The position numbers and the translations under genes are program-made. This document shows positions 35,311 through 45,510 of a stretch of 64,000 nt of DNA, piece by piece. Every line of letters starts with the position of its first letter. The first letter of the stretch is position 1. The stretch spans positions 1,431,001-1,495,000 of the forward strand of contig JBBMOL010000135.1 of NCBI GenBank assembly GCA_037954665.1, written 5' to 3'. Below the pieces are notes generated by a model, which ran no database searches, was not told where the DNA came from, and worked only from the letters and a program-made list of their open reading frames with translations. The DNA is from Laguncularia racemosa. Taxonomy: Eukaryota > Streptophyta > Magnoliopsida > Myrtales > Combretaceae.

Positions 35311-35574
35311 CAATTTTCGAAATCACTAAAAAATAATTCACTCTTCTTTGTCTGAATTTCCACTTCTCTAAAATAATCACAAAGGAACACTTCTTCCTCA
35401 CTGCAAGTTTGAGAAAAACAATTGCTACCACAAGTACTCTACGTCCACTTTAACAACAATAATTAGAATGCAACAAAATCCACAATCACTTCAACAATTT
35501 TGGATCAAGAAATCAACTTCAAGAACCCTAATTGTCAAATGAAGCTCACACAATTCCCTTTTCTCAAATTCTAT

Positions 35575-35586
35575 GCTCTGATACCA
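35575..35586 (-). other. Primer binding site of element C
   Basis: gctctgatacca in window orientation, i.e. tggtatcagagc on the element strand, complementary to the 3' end of initiator Met tRNA as known for many plant LTR elements. Five bases from the 5' LTR. Confidence 0.88.
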
Positions 35587-35591
35587 AAATA

Positions 35592-36453
35592 TGATGTGCT
35601 CAAGAATCCAAATCAGAACCACACAATATAAATGAATAATTAACCGCACAAATTAGATGAAATGAAGACAAAATCCCCAATTGGCATGAATTAAAAGATG
35701 AAAAATCTCAAATGGTGTGAACCAAATTAGAAGTATTACAAGGGAATTCCAATACCAATCAATTACAAAGGAACAATGCAATTCCAATCTTTACAATTGG
35801 CTTGTAATCCTAGCAATACATGAACACTAATTTCGTGTGAAAAGAACACATAAAAAGATCAACCAATTATAACTAGATATTACTTACTGGCAATAATTGG
35901 ATACAACTTAGAAAATCTTGATATAACTCACAAGAATTCCTAAGCCAAACTCGCCACAATTTCCAAAGAAATTGATAAGAGTAGATGCATGCAAGAGGGT
36001 GACTCTCATGGAAACAAGTGTGTGTTTTTGTCAAATATCAAAAAGCTCCCTAAAAACCTTAGCAAGTATTTATACTTGCTCCTATTAGGGTAAAACAAAC
36101 AAAAAATTACAAAGTTGCCACTAAGTGGCTAGTTCCAAGAATCAAAATTATAAGTATAAAAATCAAAATGGCTAGTTCTCATAAGCAACAAATACAAATA
36201 CAAATGGTCTTCAAGTGGCCGATTCTTCACTTCAATTGAACAATTTGTGAGCCGTTGGATGTGACTCCAAAAAATGTCCTGCAAGTTGATCCTTAGTGCA
36301 TGTTATTTAGCCATCCTGTAAAACCGATCAATGTACCTGCTAAAGTGCAAAATCAAACATTAGTAGATAAAATGTGGCCATATGTGGATGTCTAGGCTCA
36401 TGCATCTAAGTCAGGTTCCCTTACTATTGAAACCGCAGGATGGATTCCCATCA
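35592..36453 (-). repeat. Element C 5' LTR
   Basis: 862 bases, pairs with 30545-31403. TATA inverted repeat agcaagtatttatacttgct at 36061-36080. Confidence 0.92.
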
Positions 36454-36458
36454 TTTAG

Positions 36459-36586
36459 CATCATCGCCATTTGAATCCATGTGAATTAGGGTTCAAGAGC
36501 TTGTTGTTGTCACGCCTTTGTTGGATTGTTTTGGTGATCATGCACTTGTATTGGTGTGTTTACAATTGGAATTGTAGGGCACATCA
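36459..36586 (+). repeat. Element D 5' LTR, second part
   Basis: Continuation of the LTR after removal of element C; ends gggcacatca. Matches the stretch 39373-39431 plus 59285-59351 of the 3' LTR. Confidence 0.88.
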
Positions 36587-36593
36587 TAATTTT

Positions 36594-36605
36594 TGGTATC
36601 AGAGC
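36594..36605 (+). other. Primer binding site of element D
   Basis: tggtatcagagc, intact, eight bases after the 5' LTR. Confidence 0.9.
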
Positions 36606-37651
36606 AAGGTTTAGATAAGGGAATTTCTTGAATCACAATTGGGGTTTAGGATTCTGGATCCATCAAGACTGAAATTGGATTGTGTGAAGGGAAATTGGAT
36701 GTCTTGTGTTGAATTTGTTCTTGAATTGCTTGCTTGATATTTAATTGAAGTCTTGTAAAGTGTTGCATCCTAGCCATGATTGGGTTGTGAGTAGAAGAAG
36801 GGAAAGTCTTTGAATTTGAATTTCAACATTTGAGTAGTGTTGATTGTTGTAATATTCTTTCCTTTGCAAGAATTCAGAAATTGGAGTTTATTTTTTCAAA
36901 ATTGTATCCTTGTCGTGGAAAAATAGGGAAACAATTTGAATTTAAAAACAAACTTTAAGTTTAAGAGTTATTGTGCATTGTTGATCTTAATACACTTTGA
37001 CTATTTTTGAATTTTTTTCTTACCATTTAGAGAAGCCTTCATTAATTGTTCCATTGTTGTTGTTGCCGTGAATTAAGAGTGTATGTGTGTGTTGTGATTC
37101 TAGCTTGCACCGTAGTGGAGTTGTGTGTGGCATGGTTGTGTAATTGAAGTGTGGGAGTGTGTTGGTATGAATCCGTTGAAGTGGTGTGTAGCAACGTGGG
37201 TGTGTGTAAGTGTGTTGTGGTGATTAAACTGTAGAGGTGTTAGTGTGTGGTTGTGTATACCGTAGTTGTGTGTGTGTGTTGTGCTGTGGTGAAGTGTGTA
37301 TGTTAGAAGAGTATGTATTGTGGTTAAATTTTGAATTTCAAAAGCAATCATTAAGTGTGGGAGTTATTATGTATTGATCCTTTAAAGACACTTTGATTAC
37401 TTGGAGTCATTAACTTACCATTTGGAGAAGTGTTCATTATTGCTTCTACTTGTATTGTTGCTGTGATTGTAAGTGTGCCGTGGGTGTGTAAAGCTTAAGT
37501 GGAGTGTACTTTATGACTTGAAGTGATTGAGGACATGAAGTAGTGATTATTGTTGTGGCGTGAAAGAGTGGTTGTTGTGAAGGGGTGATTATGAGATATA
37601 CTACACTTGCCTTGAATTGTCTTTATACTGCAACAACTCAATTCAACAGCC
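36606..37651 (+). other. Untranslated leader of element D
   Basis: About 1 kb, G/T-rich with gtgtgtgtgttg words, no coding frame on the plus strand. Antisense open frames at 37100-37351 and 37495-37695 are discounted. Confidence 0.75.
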
Positions 37652-38622
37652 ATGTCTAATGTTATTGTAAATGGAGGATTTGTAAATGAGGCCAATAATT
37701 AGGAGGGAGGTGATTTGTATTTATCTACTAATGTACTGTGTTGAGCTTTGACTTCATTTCCTACCATTGATGATAAGTAGAGAGAAAACTTGTTTCACAC
37801 TTCTTGTAGGGTACAAGGTAATTTATGTGCTATTATTATTGATGGTGGTAGTTGTACTAATATCGTGGTTGCATCATTAGTATCGAAATTGAAACTTGTA
37901 ACTACCTTACATCCAAAACCCTATAAATTGCATTTGCTAAGTGAGCAAAGGAGTCTCTATGTTACCTAGAGGGCTAGGGTACCGTTTAGTATAGGGGATA
38001 AATATCATGATGAGATTGTATGTGATATCCTTCCCATGTGTGCATCTCATATATTGCTTGGCAGGCCTTGGTCGTATGACATGAGGGTTTTGCATGATGG
38101 CTATAGAAATACTTATATGTTCCAGTAAGAGGGTAAATGTATAGTGTTAAACCCAATGTCACCATCAGAGGTCTAAGAGTTTTAGAGGCAGATGAGTTAA
38201 CCTTCAGAGGACCAAGAGATTTAGAGGCAGCTGAGTCAACCTGCAAAGGCAGAGGTCCAAGAAGTTTAGAGGTAGATGAGTAAACCTTTAGAGGATCAAG
38301 GGTTTCGGAGACATATAAGTAAAATTAGGAAGAAGAAGACCTTATTGGGGGAACAATTTGAGTTAGGGAAGGCCATAATAGATGATAGGCCATTATATTT
38401 ATTATAAATGAGGTATATCCTAGAAAGGGAGGGGCTAGAGCATCTACCCCTTGTGGTTTCACAAGTACTGAATGACTACAATGATCTTTTAATAGATAAA
38501 TTACCTGGAGGATACAAATTCTTTACTACATTTAATGTTATAGATTTGTTACTCTATTTACCCGATTATGTTCATAAAGACCTATCAGATTTGAAGGCAA
38601 ATCTCCTTGAGGCCTGAGGAGA
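37652..38622 (+). pseudogene. Element D: gag stub-protease-pol tail fusion
   Basis: ATG at 37652 opens MSNVIVNGGFVNEANN, the first ~16 residues of gag as in C and F; then, after a stop, GGDLYLSTNVL, the start of protease as in B. So about 330 gag residues are deleted. Protease follows: RENLFHTSCRVQGNLC, IIIDGGSCTNIV, MCASHILLGRPW, with several stops. A linker with three units of the 13-residue repeat (about 38163-38320) leads to LPLVVSQVLNDYNDLLIDKL, where it is fused to FTTFNVIDLLLYLPDYVHKD, the far C-terminus of pol. RT, RNase H and integrase are thus removed by one deletion. The tail reads on into the LTR after a TGA at about 38615. Confidence 0.87.
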
Positions 38623-39431
38623 TGATAGGAATCAAATTCCTACAGGACCTATCATAAGAGCAAGAGCCAAAGGGTTACAAAATTTGGCAATGAGGGTCCT
38701 CTTTGAACAATCAAACCTCGAGAATATTTGTTTAGTATCTTCTTTTCTATTACATATTTGTTGTTCATTCCAGCAGGTACACTTGTTGGTTTTTATAGGA
38801 TGGTGGATAAACTCGCTAAAGCTCAATTTTTGGGTTATTCATGGACCTATGTAAATCAAAGAAGAACCGGTCCACAAGTGTTCTATTGAAGTGAAGAACC
38901 AGCCAATTGAAGTCTTATTTATATACTTGTATTTTTGTGTTTGAGAATCGGCCATTTGATTGGTTTTATTATAATTTGGTTTTGTTGTTTTTACCCTAAT
39001 TGGAGCAAGTATAAATACTTGCTAAGTAGGGTTTAGAGGGAGCTTTTTGGAACTTGAGAAAATACACCTTTTTGCCATAAGGAGAGTCCTTGCATGCAAA
39101 CCTTACTCTTATCAATTTAACTTGTGAAATTGTGGCCAGATTAACTTAAGGAGATTGTGAGTAATATCAATCCTTCTCTAGTTGCTACCAATTATTTTCT
39201 AGTGCGTCATAACTAGATACAAATTGGTTGTGTTACTTGTTATCTTTCACGTGAATTAAGGTTCCTAATTTTCAGATTTGATTCAAGTCTTATTTGAGTG
39301 GAATTTGGTTTATTTATATTGTTACCCTTTACTTATTATATAATTGCATTGTTCCTCATCACAATTTAGCATCATTACCATTTGAATCCACGTGAATTAA
39401 GGTTCAAGAGCTTGTTTTTGATCATGCCTTT
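38623..39431 (+). repeat. Element D 3' LTR, first part
   Basis: Starts tgataggaat after purine-rich ggcctgaggaga; 809 bases to the ccttt target of element F. TATA inverted repeat at 39004-39023. Confidence 0.9.
39004..39023 (+). promoter_or_regulatory. TATA inverted repeat, element D 3' LTR
   Basis: agcaagtataaatacttgct: perfect nine-base arms agcaagtat/atacttgct around aa. Confidence 0.75.
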
Positions 39432-40444
39432 TGATGGGAATTTTTCCGGCAACCTAGATGGTTATAGAACTCGATTTGGATGATGATCCAAATCACTCTT
39501 ATTTTACCCTTATTTCTTTAATCTAATAAATATTTGAGTAATAATCTTACAAGTACAATAATATTTCTCCACGGGATGCCAAATGACTTTCATTTGTTGA
39601 TCACAAAGGGATATCATCAGATTCTCATCCAATGACCCATTATGGTCGACATCGTCTTGATGCAATGGCTCTTTGAGGATTCTTATTATTTTTGTATTTG
39701 TAATTGTTTCTTTAGATTATTTATGTTGTAATCTTTCTTTTGGGATACTTTCATTTGCTTGTAATTATCTTTTAGGATCGACCACCCTAAAAGTGGCATA
39801 GTTGTAATTTTGTGGACTTTTAACCTTAAAGGGAGCAAGTATAAATACTTGCTTAAGTAGGGTTTTGAGGAGGTAGCAAAAAATTTTCAGAAATAGAAAA
39901 CACTTTACGTGAGGTTAGGGTTTTCCTAAAATCTAAATTGCTCTTATCAATTTCAATACCAAGAATTGAAATTGTGGTGAGTTACAATAAAGAGAAATTG
40001 TGAGTAATATCAATTCCTTTTTGTTGTGTTTCCTTTTTCATCACTAGTGAGTTATATCTAGGGTTGATTAGGATTGTTCATGGGCAGATTTTGATTTCAA
40101 TTGTAATCATTTTATTATGTTATAAGATTGGTCGGTTTTGACATTAGTTCTAACCATCAATTTTGCTTCATTTGAACCGTAGATCATTTTTTTTGGGAAA
40201 GGGGATCTCATATTGGTTCTTATTGTTTTTGTTAAATTCACATGGCATTCAAGTTTGTTTAGTGTTGTTTTGAAGAATTTGATCATTGTGGATTATTAAT
40301 TTGTAAGTTATATTATTCGGATCTATTTGCACTCTAATAGGAATCATGCAATTTCTAGTAGTTTTAAACCGAAATTGGACTAGTCATTCGAGGTTTATAA
40401 ATTGCTCCAATTGCATGTGCTTAATCTTGATTTTAGGCACATCA
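39432..40444 (+). repeat. Element F 5' LTR
   Basis: 1013 bases, tgatgggaattttt...ggcacatca. TATA inverted repeat at 39834-39853; accaccctaaaagtggc upstream at 39781-39797. Same family as the LTR at 1-997. Confidence 0.93.
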
Positions 40445-40449
40445 TAATT

Positions 40450-40461
40450 TGTTATTATAGC
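40450..40461 (+). other. Decayed primer binding site of element F
   Basis: tgttattatagc in place of tggtatcagagc, right after the 5' LTR. Confidence 0.65.
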
Positions 40462-41605
40462 ACAAGTTAAGAGAAGGGATTTAGTGTTGGTTGAATTCGT
40501 GATCTTCATTGACAATTAGGGTTCTTCACCTTTGATCCGAAATTGTGTATTGAAGAATTGAGTTGTTTAATTGTATTGTTGAAGAGTTGTAATTGTTGTT
40601 TGTTGAAGTAGAAGTGGAGGTCTTGTTGTAGCTCCTTTGTTGTTGAATTCACCGTAAAGGGAAGGGAAGAAAGTAGTGCATTTCTTAAACCAAATTCAGA
40701 ATTGGGAAGTATCTCAATTTGTGAAGAAAGGAGAAGTGTAATCCTTGCTTGTTTGTTTCAGAAATAGGGAGTGCAATTGAAATTTCTAGATTTGAGTTGC
40801 GTGAAAGATTTGGAAATTATTCGATTTTCAAAACAAACATTAAGTTGAAGAAGTTATTGTGTGGTCATTTGAATTTGAAAATTGCTTCTTACCGATTGTG
40901 GAAAGGTTGCAATTAGTGAAGTAATTTGAATTTGAAATTTGAATTGTTGTTGCCTTTTGTATGTGAGTTACGGTTTGCATTGTGTTTTGTAGTGGTGAAA
41001 GATTGTATATTTAGAAGTGTGTGTGTGTGCTGCACCGTGAGTGAAGGGTGCATGTGTGTGGCATTGTTTATGTGTGTTGGAGTAAAAGGGATTGCAAGTG
41101 GTGTAAGTGGTGGTGGAGAGTGTTTACACCGTGATCAAGGGAAGAAGTGGGCGTTGTTTATGTGTGTTGGAGTAAAGGGATTACAAGTGGTGTAAGTGGT
41201 GGTGGAGAGTGTTTACACTGTGATTAAGGGAAGAAGTGGCGGTGTGAAATTTTACATTAGTGTATGTGTTGAGGTGCTACACATTGTGGTTATTTGTAGT
41301 GTGAAATCATGGCAAGAAAAAGAAGGTTTGAGTAATAGAATTTGAATTCAAAAACAAACATTAAAGTGTGAAAGTAATTGAACTAATTACTTAAATACTT
41401 GTAATTAAATTTAATTCTATCTACTTAGAAGTAGTTGTGTGTGTACTTCATTTATTGAACTTTACTTAGAGTACTAAATTATTTCCTTATGCCTTAAAGC
41501 TTTTTGAGACATGAGCTATTGTATTATTGTGGTTGTTAAACATGTGGGTTGCTGTTGTTGAAGGAGTGTGCTGTAAATTGTAGGATTACTTCTTTAAATC
41601 ACAAC
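40462..41605 (+). other. Untranslated leader of element F
   Basis: 1.1 kb, G/T-rich, no plus-strand coding frame that continues into gag. Contains the 90-bp tandem duplication listed separately. Confidence 0.75.
41061..41239 (+). repeat. 90-bp tandem duplication in the leader of element F
   Basis: Copy 1 at 41061-41150 and copy 2 at 41151-41239 differ by one A in a run and a few substitutions (gattgcaagtgg against gattacaagtgg). Both contain gttggagtaaa and gtgtttacac. Confidence 0.9.
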
Positions 41606-41764
41606 ATGTCCAATGAAAGTGTGAATGTGGGAATTGGTAATGAGGCCAATAGCCAGGTTGGTGGAGGTCAGGGTCATAATACTGCAGGTAGGAGGACTTT
41701 GGAAGAATAGCTCTAGGACCCTATTACTATTGTTGCTACTTTGGCAACTAGGATTGACAAGATG
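41606..41764 (+). pseudogene. Element F gag, N-terminal part
   Basis: ATG at 41606: MSNESVNVGIGNEANSQVGG, near-identical in layout to C. It continues RRTLEE, a stop, then DPITIVATLATRIDKM and is cut at the agatg target of element G. The frame resumes at 56531 with TLPQPPVVNPQ, exactly as the C protein continues (MTMPQPPMVNPH). Confidence 0.88.
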
Positions 41765-42507
41765 TGATACGAACCATGCCCACGTGTGACGAAACCCAAT
41801 ACCAATACGTTTGGAATTTGCAACCCAAGATGCCAAAAACAAACGAGTGGAACCGCGACCCGTTGCCTATAAATGAGGCAAGAACCTTGGTATATTCTGT
41901 AGACGCCACAATCGGGATGAAAGACAGATTGATAAGTCGGGATGAACACCATGGAAGAAAATTCGATAAGTTCAAGAGAAGTTCTTTAGAGAACCAAGAG
42001 AGGAATTCTCTAAAAATGTGTGATTTAACCTTGTATCTGTGTTCTATTTTGTTCGCAACCCTAGAAGCTTATATTAGGGTTTACAACTCGTAATAATAAA
42101 AGCCTAAAACGACATAACATCATAAAGTCACAGAAAAATAACAAACAGGGAATGAAAGCCGGCGTAGGATGTACGCCGGGTAGAAAGGCCGGCGGCGTAG
42201 TAATCCGGTGTAGTCCTTCTGTTGTGCGCGAATGGCAATGCCGGGTCAAGGCCGGCAGTGCTCAGGCCAGCGTTGTCATGGCTGGCAGCTTTGACCTCCT
42301 ATGCTTTTGTCTCCTTGAATGACTTGTACAAGTGCAAGTGCATTCTCCTAGTTGCTCCAATCCTTTCCGGCTTCGTGGACATCCTTTATCAACCCGTTAA
42401 GTGCTTCCTTGAATCGTTTCGCTCGAGTTCTTGTGATCAGTCTAGGTGACACTTCAAGAGGATCCACATTCCATCTTCTAGCTTGGCTCCCATCATGGCT
42501 CTCATCA
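41765..42507 (-). repeat. Element G 3' LTR
   Basis: 743 bases, tgatacgaacc...ctctcatca in window orientation. GC-rich gccggcgtag/tacgccggg inverted arms at 42155-42300 lie upstream of the TATA-like aatataagc (about 42066-42076) on the element strand. Pol tail codons (ITRTRAKRFKEALNGLIKDV) occupy its start (about 42348-42507). Confidence 0.92.
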
Positions 42508-43420
42508 TTCCCTTCCTCTTGAAAAGGATTTGTCCTCAAATCGTCGCCTACATCAAAAGGACTCAGATCAGTAACATTAAAAGTATCACTTACTTGATAC
42601 TCACCTGGTAAATCTATCTTGTATGCATTATCATTGATGCGTTCAAGAATTTGAAATGGTCTATCGCCTCATACGACAAACAATCCTCCCAACTTTTAAT
42701 GTTCTTTTTAATGACTGCCCTTAACAAAATAGATGAAGTTCGATTTACTACCTCAGTTTGACCATCAATCTGTGGATGACAAGTAGTAGAAAACAATAGC
42801 TTAGTTCCTAACTTAGCCTATAGGGTCTTCCAGAAGTAGCTCAAGAACTTAGCATCTCTATCCGATACGATTGTTCTAGGCATACCATGCAATCTCACGA
42901 CTTCCTTAAAGAACAAATTAGCAATATTGCCAGCATCATCTGTTTTATGACAAGGAATGAAATGTGCCATCTTAGAAAATCTATCCACGACTACAAAAAT
43001 AGAGTCTCGACCATGCCTAGACCTGGGTAATCCTAACACAAAATCCATGGAAATATCTACCCAAGGCTCATGAGGAATAGGAATTGGCGTATAAAGCGCA
43101 TGAGATTGGACTCTAGATTTTGCTTGCTTATAAGTGACACATCGCTCACAAATCCTCTCAACATCTCGTTTCATGTGAGGCCACTAGAAGTGTTCCTACA
43201 ATACCCCTAAGGTTTTAGCTACTCCAAAATGTCCCATTAAACCTCCCCCATGAGACTCCCTCACTAATAATTCTCTTAAAGAACAATTTGGAATGCAAAG
43301 TTTATTCTCCCTAAACAAGAATCCTTCATGCTTATAAAATTTACCATGACTACTCTTCTCAAAATGCACATACTCTTCACAAAAATCTCGATCAGCAGCA
43401 TATAATTCCTTAATGTGCTC
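42348..43420 (-). pseudogene. Element G integrase and pol C-terminus
   Basis: Reading right to left: zinc-finger region VRESHGGGLMGHFGVAKTL and CERCVTYKQAKSR, core ISMDFVLGLPRSRHGRDSIF, VSDRDAKFLSYFWKTL, and the third acidic residue in DGQTEVVNRTSSILL. After DCLSY the family's EFAYNR...VYGFNPL region is missing: the frame jumps to PFQILERINDNAYKIDLPGE, a loss of about 150-180 residues. The tail then runs to TRAKRFKEALNGLI inside the LTR. Core residues are present, so the C-terminal deletion and stops are what disable it. Confidence 0.88.
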
Positions 43421-44261
43421 AAAACCAAGCAGTCTAGAACTAAGAGTTGAAATAAGAGCATACCTTCTAGAAAGTGCATCAGCAACAACATTCTCTTTAC
43501 CTTGCTTGTAGTGGATGACATAGGGAAATGTTTCGATGAACTCCACCCAATGAGCATGCCTTTTGTTTAGTTTATGTTGTCCATTCAAGTACTTCAAGGA
43601 TTCATGATCAGTGTGGATCACAATCTCTTTTAGCTAAAGATAGTGTTGCCAAGTCTCCAACGCTCGAACCAATGCATATAACTCCTTGTCATAAGTAGGG
43701 TAGTTCAAGGTTTCACCACTTAGCTTCTCGCTAAAGAATGCAATTGATCTTCTCTCCTGCATGAGCACTGCTCCAATACCTATTCCTGAAGCATCACACT
43801 CAATTTCAAAAGTTTTAGAGAAATTAGGTAAAGTAAGTAATGGCGCATGAGTCAACTTATTTTTAAGCGTATGAAATCTGAACCCTACGTTCTTCTTGAT
43901 TACCTCAGTAAGTGGTGTTGCAATGGTACTGAAATCCTTCACAAACCTCTTGTAAAAGCTCGCTAGTCCATGGAAACTCCGCACATTACTTACATTAGTT
44001 AGATTAGGCCATTCTTGGATTGCACGAATCTTTTCTTCATCAACCTGTATTCCCTGTGCACTAACAATAAAACCAAGAAACACAAGTTTGTCTGTGCAAA
44101 AAGTGCACTTTTTGAGGTTAGCATATAATTGCTCCTTTCGAAGCACTTCCAAAACGTTCCTCAAGTGAGATATATGGTCTTTTAAACTCTTGCTGTAAAT
44201 GAGGATATCATTAAAATAGACAACCACAAATTTGCCAATAAAAGTCCTCAAAACATGGTTC
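43421..44261 (-). pseudogene. Element G RT (C-terminal half) and RNase H
   Basis: Follows the H insertion: NHVLRTFIGKFVVVYFNDIL shows the polymerase motif as YFND instead of YFDD, a change in one of the two catalytic aspartates. Then VDEEKIRAIQEWPNLTNV, SFHGLASFYKRFV, the RNase H acidic residue in FEIECDASGIGIGAVLMQ, DKELYALVRALETWQ, and, in a shifted frame, IHTDHESLKYLNGQHKL and VVADALSRRYAL. Confidence 0.9.
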
Positions 44262-44266
44262 ATAAG

Positions 44267-45118
44267 TGATACGAACCACGCCAACCTGTGACGAAACCCA
44301 ATACCAATACGTTCAGAAATTCGTTGCTTAAGACGCCCAAACACCTAAAGTGGAAACCGCGACCCGTTGTCTATAAGCGAGACAAGAACCTTGGTATAAA
44401 AATGAAGACACCACAATTGGGATGGAAGGCCGATTGATAAGTCGGGATGAACGCTACGGAAATTAATCCGATAAGTTCGATTTAGTTCTTGAAGAACCAA
44501 GAGAGGTGCCTCTCAAAAGTTTTTAATGTTCAAAGATGTATATTCTATGTTGTTCTAAACCCTAGGAGCTTTTATACTAGGGTTACAATTCGTGAAAAAC
44601 AAGTCCAAAACGACGTAGCTTAGATAAGTTGCGTAAAAACACGAAAACAGAACAAGCTGGCCGGCAGGGGATACACGGCCATGTACACGACCGTGTACTT
44701 TGGCCGTGTACTTTTCTGTGCACATTCCGGTCACATACACGACCGTGTACTTCTGGTCGTGTACCTTCCTGTGGATTTGCTTGACTCCATACACGGCCGT
44801 ACCTTTTAGTCGTGTATCTAGCCGTGTATGATTCTGTGCAATCTTGGAATTCCTACACGGCCGTGCCTTGAACATACACACTCTCTTCAACCTGTCTCCG
44901 GTGTGACTTGTATAAAAGCAAGGGTCTTCCCATGGTTGTTCCAATCCGTTCTAACTTCATGATTGCTCCAATCCTTTCCGGCTTCATGGACAACCTTTAT
45001 CAACCCGTTAAGTGCTTCCTTGAATCGTTTCGCTCGATTTCTTGTGATTGGTCCATGCGGCACTTCAAGAGGATCCACATTTCTTCTTCCGGCTTGGCTC
45101 TCATCATGGATCTCATCA
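44267..45118 (-). repeat. Element H 3' LTR
   Basis: tgatacgaacc...ctcatca in window orientation. TATA-like tagtataaaag (about 44569-44580, element strand). Upstream U3 holds the cacggccgtg palindrome array (44655-44880). Pol tail codons lie in 44887-45118. Confidence 0.93.
44655..44880 (-). repeat. Array of tacacggccgtgta-type palindromes in U3 of element H
   Basis: At least eight near-copies of acac(g/a)(g/a)ccgtgta in about 225 bases, spaced irregularly (20-40). Repeated in the other LTR at 48205-48410, where one unit is missing. Confidence 0.85.
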
Positions 45119-45510
45119 TTCCCCTCCTCTTGAAAAGGATTTGTCCTCAAATCATTGCCTGCATCAAATGGACTCAGATTAGTAACATAAAATGTGACAC
45201 TTACTGGATACTCACCTGGTAAATTTTTCTTGTAGGCATTATCATTGATTTTCTCAAGCATCGGAAATGGACCGTCTCCCCTAGGGTTCAACTTGGATCT
45301 CCTCTACAATGGAAAACTCTCCTTGCGAAAATGCACCCGAACCCAATCTCCAGGCTGAAAAATCTTGGGTCTCCTGTCCTTGTTCACCCTTGAAGCGACC
45401 CTGGCAGTTTGTTTTACAATCCTAATCTTTACCTGTGCATGTAGCTTTCTCACGAAATCTGCCTTAGAATCAGCATCAAAACTCACAGACTTGTTAAGTG
45501 GCAATGGCAA
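44887..45510 (-). pseudogene. Element H integrase C-terminus and tail into LTR
   Basis: After a frameshift near 45515 the frame continues LPLNKSVSFDADSKADFVRK, RKIFQPGDWV-like text (PKIFQPGDWVRVHFRKESFP), a TAG at about 45303, then NPRGDGPFPMLEKINDNAYK, LPGEYPVSVTFYVTNLSPF, and TRNRAKRFKEALNGLI. The last ~75 codons lie inside the 3' LTR. Here the part missing from G (VHFRKE...NPRGDGPF) is present, so G and H carry different deletions. Confidence 0.87.

Larger units (their letters stand above)
33290..35574 (-). other. Element C untranslated leader, split by solo LTR J
   Basis: Own length about 0.94 kb (33290-33965 and 35311-35574). Reversed, it has the same gtgtg/gaagtg texture as the leaders of B, D, E and F. 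No coding sequence. Confidence 0.75.
30522..36453 (-). mobile_element. Element C: gag-protease gypsy element lacking pol
   Basis: Minus-strand element in D's 5' LTR, TSD tttag on both sides (30517-30521, 36454-36458). 3' LTR 30545-31403, 5' LTR 35592-36453, primer site 35575-35586. Between them, right to left: leader (split by solo LTR J), gag, protease, and directly the polypurine tract. The whole RT-RNase H-integrase block is missing by a deletion that joins protease to the short pol tail DPLDLRANLS. Element F has the same structure. Its 3' end carries 23 extra bases (30522-30544). Confidence 0.9.
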
